A stretch of 64,000 nt of DNA from positions 620,001 to 684,000 of the forward strand of contig NZ_JADBEJ010000008.1 of NCBI RefSeq assembly GCF_014873915.1. The letters run 5' to 3'. Source of the DNA: Amycolatopsis roodepoortensis (lineage in GTDB: Bacteria; Actinomycetota; Actinomycetes; Mycobacteriales; Pseudonocardiaceae). Below the pieces are notes generated by a model. The model searched no databases and was not told the DNA's origin. It saw only the letters and a list, made by a program, of their open reading frames with translations. Numbering within the stretch: position 1 is the stretch's first letter; the number at the start of each line of letters is the position of its first letter. Below, in pieces: positions 7,723-15,637 of this stretch. Position numbers and translations under genes: made by a program.

Positions 7723-8448
7723 GTGATCAGCCGTGCGGTGGTGCTCGCCCCGATCCTGCTCGCGCAAGCCGTCCGGGTGCGCCGCACGACGCCCAGGTTG
7801 CCCGGTGCCGCTGGGCCGGTCACGGGCCTGGTGGCGGGCGAAGGCGAGCCGGTGCGGCTCGCGGTGCTCGGCGAGTCCACTGTGGACGGCGTCGGCGCGG
7901 CCACCCACGCCGAGGCGCTGACCGGGCGGCTCGCGGACGAACTCGCGCGGGACGGCGGCGCGGTCGCCTGGCAGGCCATCGGCAAGACCGGCGCCAACGC
8001 CCGCGTGGCGCGCGAGGAACTGCTGCCGCTGCTCGAACCCGCCGACCTCGTGGTGATCGCGCTCGGTGTCAACGACACGATCGAACTGCATTCGGCCGCC
8101 CGCTACCGGCGTGACCTGCTCGACCTCGTCGTCGGGGTGCGGCGCCGGGTCGGCCCGGTCCCGGTGGTGCTCGCGGGCGTGCCGCCGATGGGCCGGTTCC
8201 CCTCGCTGCCGCGTCCGCTGCGGGACGTCCTCGGCGCGCGGTCGGCCGTCCTCGACGCCGCGGCCGCGCGGCTGGCGCTGTTGCCCGGCGTCGTCCACGT
8301 CCCGATGCCCGCCGCGATGCTGGACCCGGCGACCTTCGCCGAGGACCGTTTCCACCCCGGCCCCGAGGGCTACCGGCGCTGGGCCGAACAGCTCGCGGAC
8401 GTGAGCCGGCGGCTACTCAGCGGCACCATTTCGCGGCAAAAGCGCTGA
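7723..8448 (+). CDS. SGNH/GDSL-type esterase/lipase
   Basis: A 241-residue SGNH hydrolase. Block I is VLGESTVDGVGA with the catalytic Ser about residue 50, block II is GKTGANAR (Gly), block III is IALGVNDTIE (Asn) and block V is EDRFHPGPEGY (Asp and His). A hydrophobic N-terminus (MISRAVVLAPILLAQAV) may anchor it. The start is GTG 7723, possibly leaderless because no clear binding site precedes it. The family hydrolyses esters or acyl groups on small molecules; the substrate is unknown. Confidence 0.85.
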   Translation: MISRAVVLAPILLAQAVRVRRTTPRLPGAAGPVTGLVAGEGEPVRLAVLGESTVDGVGAATHAEALTGRLADELARDGGAVAWQAIGKTGANARVAREELLPLLEPADLVVIALGVNDTIELHSAARYRRDLLDLVVGVRRRVGPVPVVLAGVPPMGRFPSLPRPLRDVLGARSAVLDAAAARLALLPGVVHVPMPAAMLDPATFAEDRFHPGPEGYRRWAEQLADVSRRLLSGTISRQKR

Positions 8449-8475
8449 TCAGGTCACCCTCCTGCCACAGATCGA

Positions 8476-8510
8476 GAAATTTCCGCGAAAAAGCTGGCTC
8501 TGCGTGTATC
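8476..8510 (+). promoter_or_regulatory. Promoter-like block upstream of the 55-residue peptide gene
   Basis: GAAATT (8476-8481), exactly 23 bases, TGTATC (8505-8510), with an internal AAAAAG run and a downstream AGCCTC-TTGC match. The same arrangement stands upstream of the sigma-factor gene (8939-8973). The shared spacing suggests both are read by one sigma factor, probably the one encoded here. Confidence 0.55.
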
Positions 8511-8564
8511 TGGTGGCAGCCTCGTTGCGTCCTATGGAGCAGTCGAGGAAATGAGGGACACCCG

Positions 8565-8732
8565 ATGACGACCGAGACCAACACCGCACCCGTCGACGAC
8601 GAGGCCACGGCCACCGAGGACCTCGAAGAGACCACGAAGCCGAAGCCGATCACGGCGCCGGTCCCGCCCCGTCCCGGCACCAGCCCGGACGGCAACTGGG
8701 ACCCGAACGGCACCAAACCGCCGGTGAACTGA
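8565..8732 (+). CDS. 55-residue acidic/Pro-rich peptide upstream of sigma-CHAT module
   Basis: A short gene of 55 codons. The product starts MTTETNTAPVDDEATATEDL, is rich in Thr/Glu/Asp in the first half and Pro/Lys in the second, and ends with SPDGNWDPNGTKPPVN. It has no signal peptide or membrane segment and no family I recognise. It has its own terminator (8751-8779). It shares a promoter-like block with the sigma gene, so it is plausibly an output or substrate of the sigma/CHAT module. The reading is based on length, position, start context and codon use, not homology. Confidence 0.6.
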   Translation: MTTETNTAPVDDEATATEDLEETTKPKPITAPVPPRPGTSPDGNWDPNGTKPPVN

Positions 8733-8750
8733 ACCAACACAGACAGGTGA

Positions 8751-8779
8751 TGTCCGGAGGCCGAGGGGGCCTCCGGACA
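8751..8779 (+). terminator. Terminator after the 55-residue peptide gene
   Basis: Perfect 12-bp arms TGTCCGGAGGCC (8751-8762) and GGCCTCCGGACA (8768-8779) with a 5-base loop, starting 18 bases after the stop codon. It makes the peptide gene a separate transcript from the sigma gene. Confidence 0.8.
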
Positions 8780-8938
8780 TTGCCTCCGGGTGCTCCTTCG
8801 GGGGAGGGGGACGCCCGGACGCGGGCCCGTTGGGGAGCGGGCCCGGGGGGAGGGAAAAAGGACCGGCCGGTGCGCAGTCCACACCTACTCGCGCCGGCCG
8901 GTGCCTTTGTCCTTCACCCCAGACCGAGGGGGACGACC

Positions 8939-8973
8939 GAAATTCGACAAAAAAGTTAGTGACTTGATGTATC
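8939..8973 (+). promoter_or_regulatory. Promoter-like block upstream of the sigma-factor gene
   Basis: GAAATT (8939-8944), 23 bases, TGTATC (8968-8973), the same layout as at 8476-8510. Downstream identity continues with AGCCTCTTGC. An in-frame ATG at 8967 overlaps TGTATC, which argues that translation of the sigma factor begins further down at GTG 9063. Confidence 0.55.
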
Positions 8974-9062
8974 CCAGAGCCTCTTGCACGCTCCTTCTCC
9001 CCGAAGGGCCCGCGATACTGCCAGCGCCGACACGAAGACACGTCCGAAGTGGGGCAGATACG

Positions 9063-9668
9063 GTGACCGACGTGCAAACGACCGAGGTAGACCCGCCATG
9101 GGAAGGACTGACCGGTGCCGACCTGCATGCCGCCTGCATGCGCGCGGCGCGGGCCGGTGACCGCCAGGCGATGGACAGACTTGTGCACGAGCTGACCCCG
9201 CTCGTGTGGCACGTCGCGCGCGCGAACGGGCTCGACCGCCTGACCGCCGAGGACGTGGTCCAGACGGTGTGGCTCGCCCTCTTCAGCCAGCTCGAAAAAC
9301 TTCGGGACCCCAAAGCGCTCGCCGCCTGGTTGATCACCACCACCAGACGCGAAGCTCAGCATCCTTTCGGCCGCCGCGCCCAGCCTGTCCCGCTGACCGA
9401 CGAGCTGGCCGAAAGCATGGAGAGCACCCACCCGGCCCCCGAAGAGGAAGCCGTCCGCGCCGACCGGGATCGCCGGGTCTGGCGCGCCTTCCTCCGCCTG
9501 CCGCACCGCTGTCAGCAGCTCCTTCGGCTGACCGTGCTCGCCGGGCGGGCCGAATACCAACTGGTCGCCGAAGCACTCCGTATGCCACGCGGAAGTGTCG
9601 GCCCGACCAGGGGCCGTTGCCTCGAATCGATGCGCGACCTGCTGGCCCACGAAGGGGGAAGCCGATGA
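9063..9668 (+). CDS. ECF-like RNA polymerase sigma factor
   Basis: A 201-residue sigma-70 family protein. Region 2 covers about residues 25-90 (DRLTAEDVVQTVWLALF is the core-binding helix, AAWLITTTRREA the -10 recognition part), and region 4 is the C-terminal helix pair beginning LPHRCQQLLRL and ending VAEALRMPRGSVGPTRGRCLESMRD. Start GTG 9063 is chosen over an upstream ATG because that ATG overlaps the promoter block. Its stop overlaps the next start (ATGA), so it is coupled to the partner gene and the CHAT gene follows. Confidence 0.85.
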   Translation: MTDVQTTEVDPPWEGLTGADLHAACMRAARAGDRQAMDRLVHELTPLVWHVARANGLDRLTAEDVVQTVWLALFSQLEKLRDPKALAAWLITTTRREAQHPFGRRAQPVPLTDELAESMESTHPAPEEEAVRADRDRRVWRAFLRLPHRCQQLLRLTVLAGRAEYQLVAEALRMPRGSVGPTRGRCLESMRDLLAHEGGSR

Positions 9669-10144
9669 ACGACCTCGGGACGCCGGGGGAGATGACCTCC
9701 CCGGGCGATGAGGCCTTGCTCGCCGATATCGGGCGCTTCATGGACGAACTGGACCCGCCACCGGGAGACCTGGTGCAGCGGGTTCAATTCGCGCTCGCGC
9801 TCGAAAACCTCGACGTCGAGGTCGCCCGATGGGAACGGATGGACGCCACCGCGGGCGTCCGTGGCAGCGACACCGGCACGATCACCTTCACCGTCAGCGA
9901 CCTGACCGTGATGATCAACCTCACCAAGATCGGCAAGAAGCACCGGATCGACGGCTGGCTCGTGCCCGCCGGCGAGTACGGAGTGGAGGTTCGCGTCGCC
10001 GAGCACGGCACGAGTTCCACCACCGCCGACGAGGGAGGCCGGTTCGTGCTGGACAACGTCCCTCAGGGCACCACCCAGATCGTGATCCACCTCGGCGACG
10101 TGACCTGTCGCCGGACGGTCGTGACACCGACAGTGGTGCTGTAA
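9665..10144 (+). CDS. Sigma-factor partner with C-terminal beta-sandwich (Ig/carboxypeptidase-regulatory-like) domain
   Basis: A 159-residue cytoplasmic-looking protein. The N-terminal 60 residues are acidic and helical (PPPGDLVQRVQFALALENLDVEVARW), reminiscent of anti-sigma helical segments. The remainder is beta-rich, ending GWLVPAGEYGVEVRV...GRFVLDNVPQGTTQIVIHL, the pattern of a carboxypeptidase regulatory-like or Ig-like fold. It overlaps the sigma gene by four bases. I infer it holds or regulates the sigma factor and may be the handle that links it to the CHAT protease; no activity is established. Confidence 0.65.
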   Translation: MNDLGTPGEMTSPGDEALLADIGRFMDELDPPPGDLVQRVQFALALENLDVEVARWERMDATAGVRGSDTGTITFTVSDLTVMINLTKIGKKHRIDGWLVPAGEYGVEVRVAEHGTSSTTADEGGRFVLDNVPQGTTQIVIHLGDVTCRRTVVTPTVVL

Positions 10145-10192
10145 CCGGACGGCTGTTCCGTTATGCGGCGCGGGTGTGCTCCCATAGTGCGT

Positions 10193-12787
10193 GTGCCCGT
10201 GCAGCTTCCTGTCGTCGATCCCGTAGCCGAGGCGGCGGCCGATCTGCACCGTCAGGCGAGGGCCGCGGCCTCCGATCACGGTCCGGGCGCCGCCATCAGG
10301 TTGCTGCAGCGTGGCTTGGCGCGCCTCGGGCCGGTCGACTCCGGCAGCGTCGAACGGCTGGCCATCCGCGTCCGGATCCTCATCAGCCTGGCGGCCGCGG
10401 AGGCGGAGGTCGCGTCCCAGCAGGACGGATTCGCCCGGCTCTCCGAGGCGGAACAGGTCCGGCTCCAGTTGCCGGAAGGCGACATCCGACGCGAGCTGAG
10501 CTTCACCGTCGTGCTCCAGCGAGCCGTGGTGCTGATGAGGTCCGGGCACCTGGACGAATCGCTCGCGCTGTACAACGCCGCGATGCCGAACCTCGTCGCG
10601 GAAGCGGCGAAGCACAGCCTTCTGCTCACCCGGAACCTGGTGAATCGGGCTTGGCTGCATCTCCAGATGAGCAATCCGGAGGCGGCGCACGCCGATCTCG
10701 TCGCCGCGCTCGACATCGCGGTCGAACACGGGCACCGGATGCTCGAAGGGAAGATCCGCCACAACCTGGGTGACCACGCCCAGTTGCTCGGCGACATCCC
10801 CGAGGCGCTCCGGCACTACGAGCAGGCGGCCTCGATCTTCGTCACCGACGGGCCCGGCTCGCTGCCACTCGTCCGGCTCGACCAGGCGAAGGCCCTGCTC
10901 ACCGCCGGGCTCGCCGAAGAGGCGGCGCGACATCTCGACGAGGCGATCCCCGAACTCCGGGCCAACGGCGCGCACCATCTCGTCGCTGAAGCGGAGGTCG
11001 CGCGGGCCGGCGCCGCCATCCTGGAGGGTGACCACGTCCTCGCGAAGAAGCTCGCGACGTCCGCACGGCGGAGCTTCCTGCGGCGCGGCAACGGCCGGTG
11101 GGCGGAGATCGCCGAGTTGACCCGCCTGCGCGCGGACGCGGTGAAGGTCCTGGCGGACCGGGAGAAGAAGCCGTCCGCGAAACTGCCGGAGCGGCTGGCC
11201 GGTCTCGCCATCCGGCTGGCCGGACTCGGGCTGCGTGACGAAGCGGGCGCGGCGAGGATGTTCGCGGTGCGGCTGCTCATCCGTCGCGGGGAGACGGTCG
11301 CCGCGCAGGAACTCCTGGCGCAGGTACCGAAACCGCGACAGACCACGCCGATCGACCACCGGATGCAGCTGCGGTTGTGCCGGGCCGAACTCGCGGTGGC
11401 GTCGCATCGGCCGCGTTCGGCGCTCGCGCAGGCACGGGCCGGGCTGGCGGAACTCGGGCAGATCCGCGACCGCATGGGCGGGCTCGACCTCGTCTGCGGG
11501 ACCGCGGCGCACGGTGAGGAACTGGGCAAACTCGCGCTCACGCTGGTGCTCAAGAAGGCGAGGCGCAGCGGCGCCGGCGCGAAGAGCCTGTTCGCGTGGC
11601 TGGAACGCACGCGCGCGCAGGTGTACCGCTACGAACCGCTCCCGCTGATCGAGGACCCCGCGCTCGCCCGGCACATCAACGAGATGCGTCACGTGCAGGG
11701 AACGATCCAGGCACGGCGGCTCTCCGGTGAACCGGTCGGGAAGCTCGAGGAGCGCTACGACCGGCTGCAGCGGGAGGCGACGCGGCTCGGGTGGTACACC
11801 AGCCAATGGGGTCGTCCGCGCCCGGTCTCGACACCCGAAGAGGTGGTGGAGCGACTCGGCGATCGCGTGCTGGTCAGCCTGATGGGGTATCGCGACACCT
11901 TGTACGCGGTGGTCGTCGACCGCGGCCGGTTCCGGCTGTTGAAGCTGGGGCCGCTCGCGGAGATCGTCGAGACCGCGCGGCAGTTGCACGCGGATCTCGA
12001 CGCGCTGGCCCCGGACAACCTGCCCGCGCCGCTCGTCGAGGTCGTCACCGGTTCCGCGCGGCGCCGGGCGGACAAACTGGACAAGCTGATCTCGGCGTCG
12101 CTGGCGAAGACGCTGGAGAACCGCGAGCTGATCATCGTGCCGATCGGCTCGCTGTACGCGTTGCCGTGGGGTGCTTTGCCGTCACTGCACGGACATCCGG
12201 TGTCGATCGCGCCGTCGGCGACCGCCTGGGTGAGCGCGTCCGGGCGGCGGAGCTCCGGTCCGGTCCTGCTCGCCGGCGGCCCGGGGGTGCCGGGTTCGGT
12301 CGGTGAAGTGCGGAACCTGCGGACCGTGTACCCGCAGGCCCGGCTCGTCGACGGGAAGGACGCGACCAGCGACACCGTACTGTCCGCTTTGGACGGTTCC
12401 GGGATGGCGCATCTGGTCGCGCACGGGGCGCACGAACCGGCGAATGCGTTGTTCTCACGGCTGGAACTGGTCGACGGCCCGTTGTACGCGCACGAAACCG
12501 CCCGGCTCGCGAAGCCGCCGGAACGGGTGGTGCTGGCCGCGTGCGAACTCGCGATGAGTCACATCCGGCCCGGCGAGGAGGCGCTCGGTTTCGCCGGGAC
12601 GCTGCTCGCCAGTGGTTCGCGGACGGTCATCGGCGCGATCGCGCGGGTCGGCGACAAGGCCGCCGCCGCCGCGATGTCCGACCTGCACCGGCGGCTGGCT
12701 TCGGGGACCGCGCCCGCTCTGGCCCTCGCGGAAGCGACCGCCGCCGATCCGCTGCGGCGCCCGTTCCTGTGCCTGGGCGCGGGCTGA
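10193..12787 (+). CDS. TPR-CHAT caspase-like protease
   Basis: An 864-residue protein. Roughly the first 550 residues are helical repeats of the TPR type, followed by a CHAT domain (caspase HetF associated with TPRs). The presumed catalytic dyad is visible: His in MAHLVAHGAHEPAN around residue 745 and Cys in VVLAACELAMSH around residue 784. CHAT proteins are caspase-fold cysteine proteases. It follows the partner gene by about 50 bases. In-frame starts at 10163, 10187, 10193 and 10199 are possible; CATAGT at 10183-10188 looks like a -10 element for a leaderless start near 10193. Context suggests proteolytic control of the sigma factor or peptide. Confidence 0.82.
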   Translation: MPVQLPVVDPVAEAAADLHRQARAAASDHGPGAAIRLLQRGLARLGPVDSGSVERLAIRVRILISLAAAEAEVASQQDGFARLSEAEQVRLQLPEGDIRRELSFTVVLQRAVVLMRSGHLDESLALYNAAMPNLVAEAAKHSLLLTRNLVNRAWLHLQMSNPEAAHADLVAALDIAVEHGHRMLEGKIRHNLGDHAQLLGDIPEALRHYEQAASIFVTDGPGSLPLVRLDQAKALLTAGLAEEAARHLDEAIPELRANGAHHLVAEAEVARAGAAILEGDHVLAKKLATSARRSFLRRGNGRWAEIAELTRLRADAVKVLADREKKPSAKLPERLAGLAIRLAGLGLRDEAGAARMFAVRLLIRRGETVAAQELLAQVPKPRQTTPIDHRMQLRLCRAELAVASHRPRSALAQARAGLAELGQIRDRMGGLDLVCGTAAHGEELGKLALTLVLKKARRSGAGAKSLFAWLERTRAQVYRYEPLPLIEDPALARHINEMRHVQGTIQARRLSGEPVGKLEERYDRLQREATRLGWYTSQWGRPRPVSTPEEVVERLGDRVLVSLMGYRDTLYAVVVDRGRFRLLKLGPLAEIVETARQLHADLDALAPDNLPAPLVEVVTGSARRRADKLDKLISASLAKTLENRELIIVPIGSLYALPWGALPSLHGHPVSIAPSATAWVSASGRRSSGPVLLAGGPGVPGSVGEVRNLRTVYPQARLVDGKDATSDTVLSALDGSGMAHLVAHGAHEPANALFSRLELVDGPLYAHETARLAKPPERVVLAACELAMSHIRPGEEALGFAGTLLASGSRTVIGAIARVGDKAAAAAMSDLHRRLASGTAPALALAEATAADPLRRPFLCLGAG

Positions 12788-12827
12788 CTTCCGCCGCTTG
12801 CGCTGTGGCGTCCTTCAGTTCCCCACA

Positions 12828-12865
12828 GGAGTTGTCCACAACCACCGCCCCCTGTGGACAACTCC
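12828..12865. promoter_or_regulatory. Inverted pair of DnaA-box-like sites / possible terminator
   Basis: Perfect 13-bp arms GGAGTTGTCCACA (12828-12840) and TGTGGACAACTCC (12853-12865) with a 12-base centre. Each arm contains TTGTCCACA, the consensus actinobacterial DnaA box, in opposite orientations. It lies between the convergent CHAT and SRPBCC genes, so it could also simply be a terminator, though no T-run follows. Confidence 0.55.
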
Positions 12866-12944
12866 GCCGAGCAGCCCTTCCCCGCGCCCATCGCCGGTAG
12901 ACTGGACTCGGGGTCGCCCCCCTTGGGAAGGGCGGGGGGTGGGG

Positions 12945-13385
12945 TCAGGCGCGTTCCGCGTGTTTCACCAGGCGGGTGGCCAGGATCGAGATCACGGCGC
13001 GCAGGGCCGTGCGGACGGCGGCGCCGGTGCCGGGCAGCGGTTCGGTGAACCGGCCGGTCCAGCGCAGATCCGTGCCGCCCGAAGCGTTCGGCGTGAACGA
13101 GACTTCGGCGCGATAGTCCTTGAGCGGTGCCAGGCCCGCGAAGCCGTAGACGTGCTTTCGGTCCTGTTCGTACTCCAGCGTCTCTTCGTGGAGATACACC
13201 GGCCACAGCCCGACGGCCCGGACGGCGCCCACCTCGCCCGCGTCCGGCTTCCGCACCCAGCGCGAGTGGAACACCACCGGCTTCGCCCATTCCGACCACC
13301 GGGAACCGTCGGCCTCCAGCGCGAACAGGGAAGCGGGCGAGGCGCTGCTCGTCCGGTTGACCTCGAAGGAGTACGTCTTGCCCAT
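12945..13385 (-). CDS. SRPBCC-fold (polyketide cyclase/START-like) protein
   Basis: A 146-residue single-domain protein with the Bet v1/START-like layout: opening strand TYSFEVNRTSSASPASLFAL, a WSEWAKPV segment typical of SRPBCC proteins, central strands ending DYRAEVSFTPNASGGTDLRW, and a long C-terminal helix. Such proteins bind hydrophobic ligands or act as cyclases/aromatases. The start is ATG 13385. It stands alone between the CHAT gene (convergent) and the hairpin repeat at 13461. Confidence 0.8.
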   Translation of the reverse strand: MGKTYSFEVNRTSSASPASLFALEADGSRWSEWAKPVVFHSRWVRKPDAGEVGAVRAVGLWPVYLHEETLEYEQDRKHVYGFAGLAPLKDYRAEVSFTPNASGGTDLRWTGRFTEPLPGTGAAVRTALRAVISILATRLVKHAERA

Positions 13386-13460
13386 GCGGCGACGATAACC
13401 GCTTCGGCCGCCCATGCCGAGGGTGTCGACCAGGCGGACGCGAGGCGACGAGTGCCGTCG

Positions 13461-13523
13461 GGCGTGTCGCGAAAGCCACTTTCGCGACCTCTGATGTCCC
13501 GAAAGTGGCTTTCGGGACACGCC
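13461..13523. repeat. CGAAAG-type palindrome pair, third copy
   Basis: Two palindromes, GTCGCGAAAG-CCA-CTTTCGCGAC and GTCCCGAAAG-TGG-CTTTCGGGAC, inside outer complementary ends GGCGTGTC (13461) and GACACGCC (to 13523). Same family as 5971-6106. It lies between divergently transcribed genes, not convergent ones, so a pure terminator role does not explain it. Confidence 0.85.
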
Positions 13524-13596
13524 AGCCCGAGGGGCAGCCTCCGCAGGGGAAGCGGCTCTGCCCTTGATTCGCCCGCCGATGAGTGAAGATAGGGGC

Positions 13597-15561
13597 GTGA
13601 GCACGACGCGCCGCGAGATCGCCGCACCACATTGGCTGGTGCAGCTGCTCCGCAGCACACCGGTTCCCATTCCCTGGAACATGGTCGCCCGCGCCGTCCT
13701 CGCCCTCGCCGTCCCGCTGGCCGTCGGCTACGCGCTCGGCGACATCGGAGTCGGAGCGCTGATCTCCACCGGCGCCCTGCCCACCGTCCTTTCCGAATCC
13801 GCCGGTCCGTACCGCTATCGCGCCCGGCGGCTCGGCGGCGCCACGGCGGCCGCGGGTCTCGGTTACTTCGCCGGGCTGATCACCGGCGGCATCCCGGCCG
13901 CGTCCATCCCGGTCGTCGTCGGGGTCGCGGCGGTGTCCGCGCTGATCAGCGCGGCGGGCAGCAACGCGTCGGTCGCCGGGCTCCAGATGTTCGTCTTCTG
14001 CGTCCTCGGCACCGGCCAGCACGTCACCGGCCTCCGCGTCGAAGTCCTCCTCGGCCTTTTCTGCGTCGGCGCCGCCTGGAGCCTGCTCGTCGCGCTCGCC
14101 ACCTGGACCTTCCGCGCCACCAGCCCCGAACGCGGCGCCGTCGCGCACGTCTACGTCGAACTGGCCGCGATGCTCTCCGCGGCCGACGAGGCCACCTCCC
14201 GCGTCGCGCGCCACCAGCTCACGACCGCGATGAACACCGCGTACGACCGGCTGCTCACCGCGCGCTCCTGGCTGTCGGGCCGCGACGCCACGTACCGCCA
14301 GCTGCTCAACCTGCTTTCGGCCAGCACCCCCGCCGTCGAGGCATCGGTCGCGATGGTCAACGCCGGCCGCCACGCCCCGGACGACGTGATCGACCACTTC
14401 GTCGCGACGTCGGCGGCCGTACTCGCGAACCAGGACCTGCCCGAGCCGCCCGAAGCGCCCGAAGACGCCGACCCGGTCCTCGCCGCGCTTTACGCCGGGC
14501 TCGCCCGGATCGGCAAGGGCGACAACCGGAAACGGCGCGAGATCCAGCCGTGGCACAAACGCCTTCGCGGCTGGGCGGGCTCGCTCGTGTCCGGTCCGCT
14601 CACCTGGTTCGCCGCGCTCCGCCTCACGTTGTGCGTGGCGATCGCCGAAGTGGTCGCGCTGCTCGTGCCGTTCGAACGGTCCTACTGGATCACGCTCACC
14701 GTCGGCATCGTCCTCAAACCCGACTTCGGCTCGGTGTTCGGCCGCGCCGTGCTGCGCGGCATCGGCACGGTGATCGGGGTGGGCATCGGCGCGGCCGTCC
14801 TCGCCGCGGGCGGCGAAGGCTGGCTGCTGGTCCTCCTGATCGCCGTGTTCGCCGGCGGCGTCGCGGTCGGCAAGGTCCGCAACTACGGCATCCTCAGCGC
14901 CTTCGTGACCCCGCTGATCATCCTGCAGATGGACCTCGCCAGCACCGGAAGCTGGGACATCGTGCTCGCGCGGCTCGTCGACACCGTGCTCGGTTGCGCG
15001 ATCGTCCTGCTCTTCGGCTACCTGCTCTGGCCGGGCAGCCGACGGCCGCAGGTCGGCGGACGGCTCGCCGACAGCCTCGACAGCCTGGTGAAGTACGTCG
15101 ACAAGGGACTCGTGCTCGCGCCATCGGGTGAAGCGCGCTTGGAACGTTCTCGTGCCCGTCGCCGCGCCTACCGCGCGCTGGCCGACCTGCGGACCGCGTT
15201 CCAGCAGGTCGTCGTCGAACCCTCCGCCGCCGGACGGCAGGCCGTCGCCTGGTGGCCGGTGATCGCCGGGCTCGAACGCGTCGCCGACGCCGTCACCGAG
15301 GTCGGCGTCACCCTCGGCCGCGGTGCCCCCGCCCCGGCCGACGCCGACATCGCCCTCCTGACGGCCGCCCTCACCGAACTCGCGGCCGCCGTCCGCGAAG
15401 AACGGGACCCGGCGGAGATGCCGATGCCCGACAACGAGCAGCTGTCCGGCGTCGTCGACCAGATCGGCGCCGCCTTCGACGCCGTGCGCGGCCCCGACCT
15501 CGTCGAACGCGCACCGCTGCGGCTGGTCCGGCGGTTCCTGCCGTACCACCGCCGCGCCTGA
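13597..15561 (+). CDS. FUSC-family membrane transporter/efflux protein
   Basis: A 654-residue membrane protein in two blocks: about six N-terminal helices (residues 25-165), a soluble helical linker, then a second set of helices (about 340-480) including RSYWITLTVGIVLKPDFGSVFGRAVLRGIGTVIG, the FUSC/aromatic-acid exporter signature (DFG...R..G...G), and a C-terminal soluble domain. Homologues (AaeB, YccS) export aromatic acids or similar compounds. GTG 13597 fits a leaderless start with GAAGAT upstream; ATG 13579 is an alternative. Confidence 0.85.
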   Translation: MSTTRREIAAPHWLVQLLRSTPVPIPWNMVARAVLALAVPLAVGYALGDIGVGALISTGALPTVLSESAGPYRYRARRLGGATAAAGLGYFAGLITGGIPAASIPVVVGVAAVSALISAAGSNASVAGLQMFVFCVLGTGQHVTGLRVEVLLGLFCVGAAWSLLVALATWTFRATSPERGAVAHVYVELAAMLSAADEATSRVARHQLTTAMNTAYDRLLTARSWLSGRDATYRQLLNLLSASTPAVEASVAMVNAGRHAPDDVIDHFVATSAAVLANQDLPEPPEAPEDADPVLAALYAGLARIGKGDNRKRREIQPWHKRLRGWAGSLVSGPLTWFAALRLTLCVAIAEVVALLVPFERSYWITLTVGIVLKPDFGSVFGRAVLRGIGTVIGVGIGAAVLAAGGEGWLLVLLIAVFAGGVAVGKVRNYGILSAFVTPLIILQMDLASTGSWDIVLARLVDTVLGCAIVLLFGYLLWPGSRRPQVGGRLADSLDSLVKYVDKGLVLAPSGEARLERSRARRRAYRALADLRTAFQQVVVEPSAAGRQAVAWWPVIAGLERVADAVTEVGVTLGRGAPAPADADIALLTAALTELAAAVREERDPAEMPMPDNEQLSGVVDQIGAAFDAVRGPDLVERAPLRLVRRFLPYHRRA

Positions 15562-15600
15562 GGCCTCATCCCACCCGGATGGGGGATGGTGAGGATCGTC

Positions 15601-15616
15601 TCGAACTAATGTTCGA
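15601..15616 (+). promoter_or_regulatory. LexA (SOS) box
   Basis: TCGAACTAATGTTCGA is a perfect match to the actinobacterial SOS consensus TCGAAC-N4-GTTCGA. A -10 element CATAAT follows at 15626-15631 and the ATG of the next gene is at 15638, so LexA bound here would cover the -35 region. Basis: sequence plus established mycobacterial LexA consensus. Confidence 0.9.
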
Positions 15617-15637
15617 GTTTTCACGCATAATCGACGC

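Larger units (their letters stand above)
8733..9062. other. Non-coding stretch before the sigma-factor gene
   Basis: About 330 bases without a convincing gene. It contains the strong terminator at 8751-8779, a G-rich tract with GGGCCC palindromes, two CCGGCCGGTGC direct repeats, the promoter-like block at 8939-8973 and roughly 90 bases of leader for the sigma gene. Confidence 0.7.

Noticed and set aside
12828..12865. Replication origin
   Set aside because: Only two DnaA-like boxes and no dnaA, dnaN or AT-rich region nearby; a real oriC would have many boxes.
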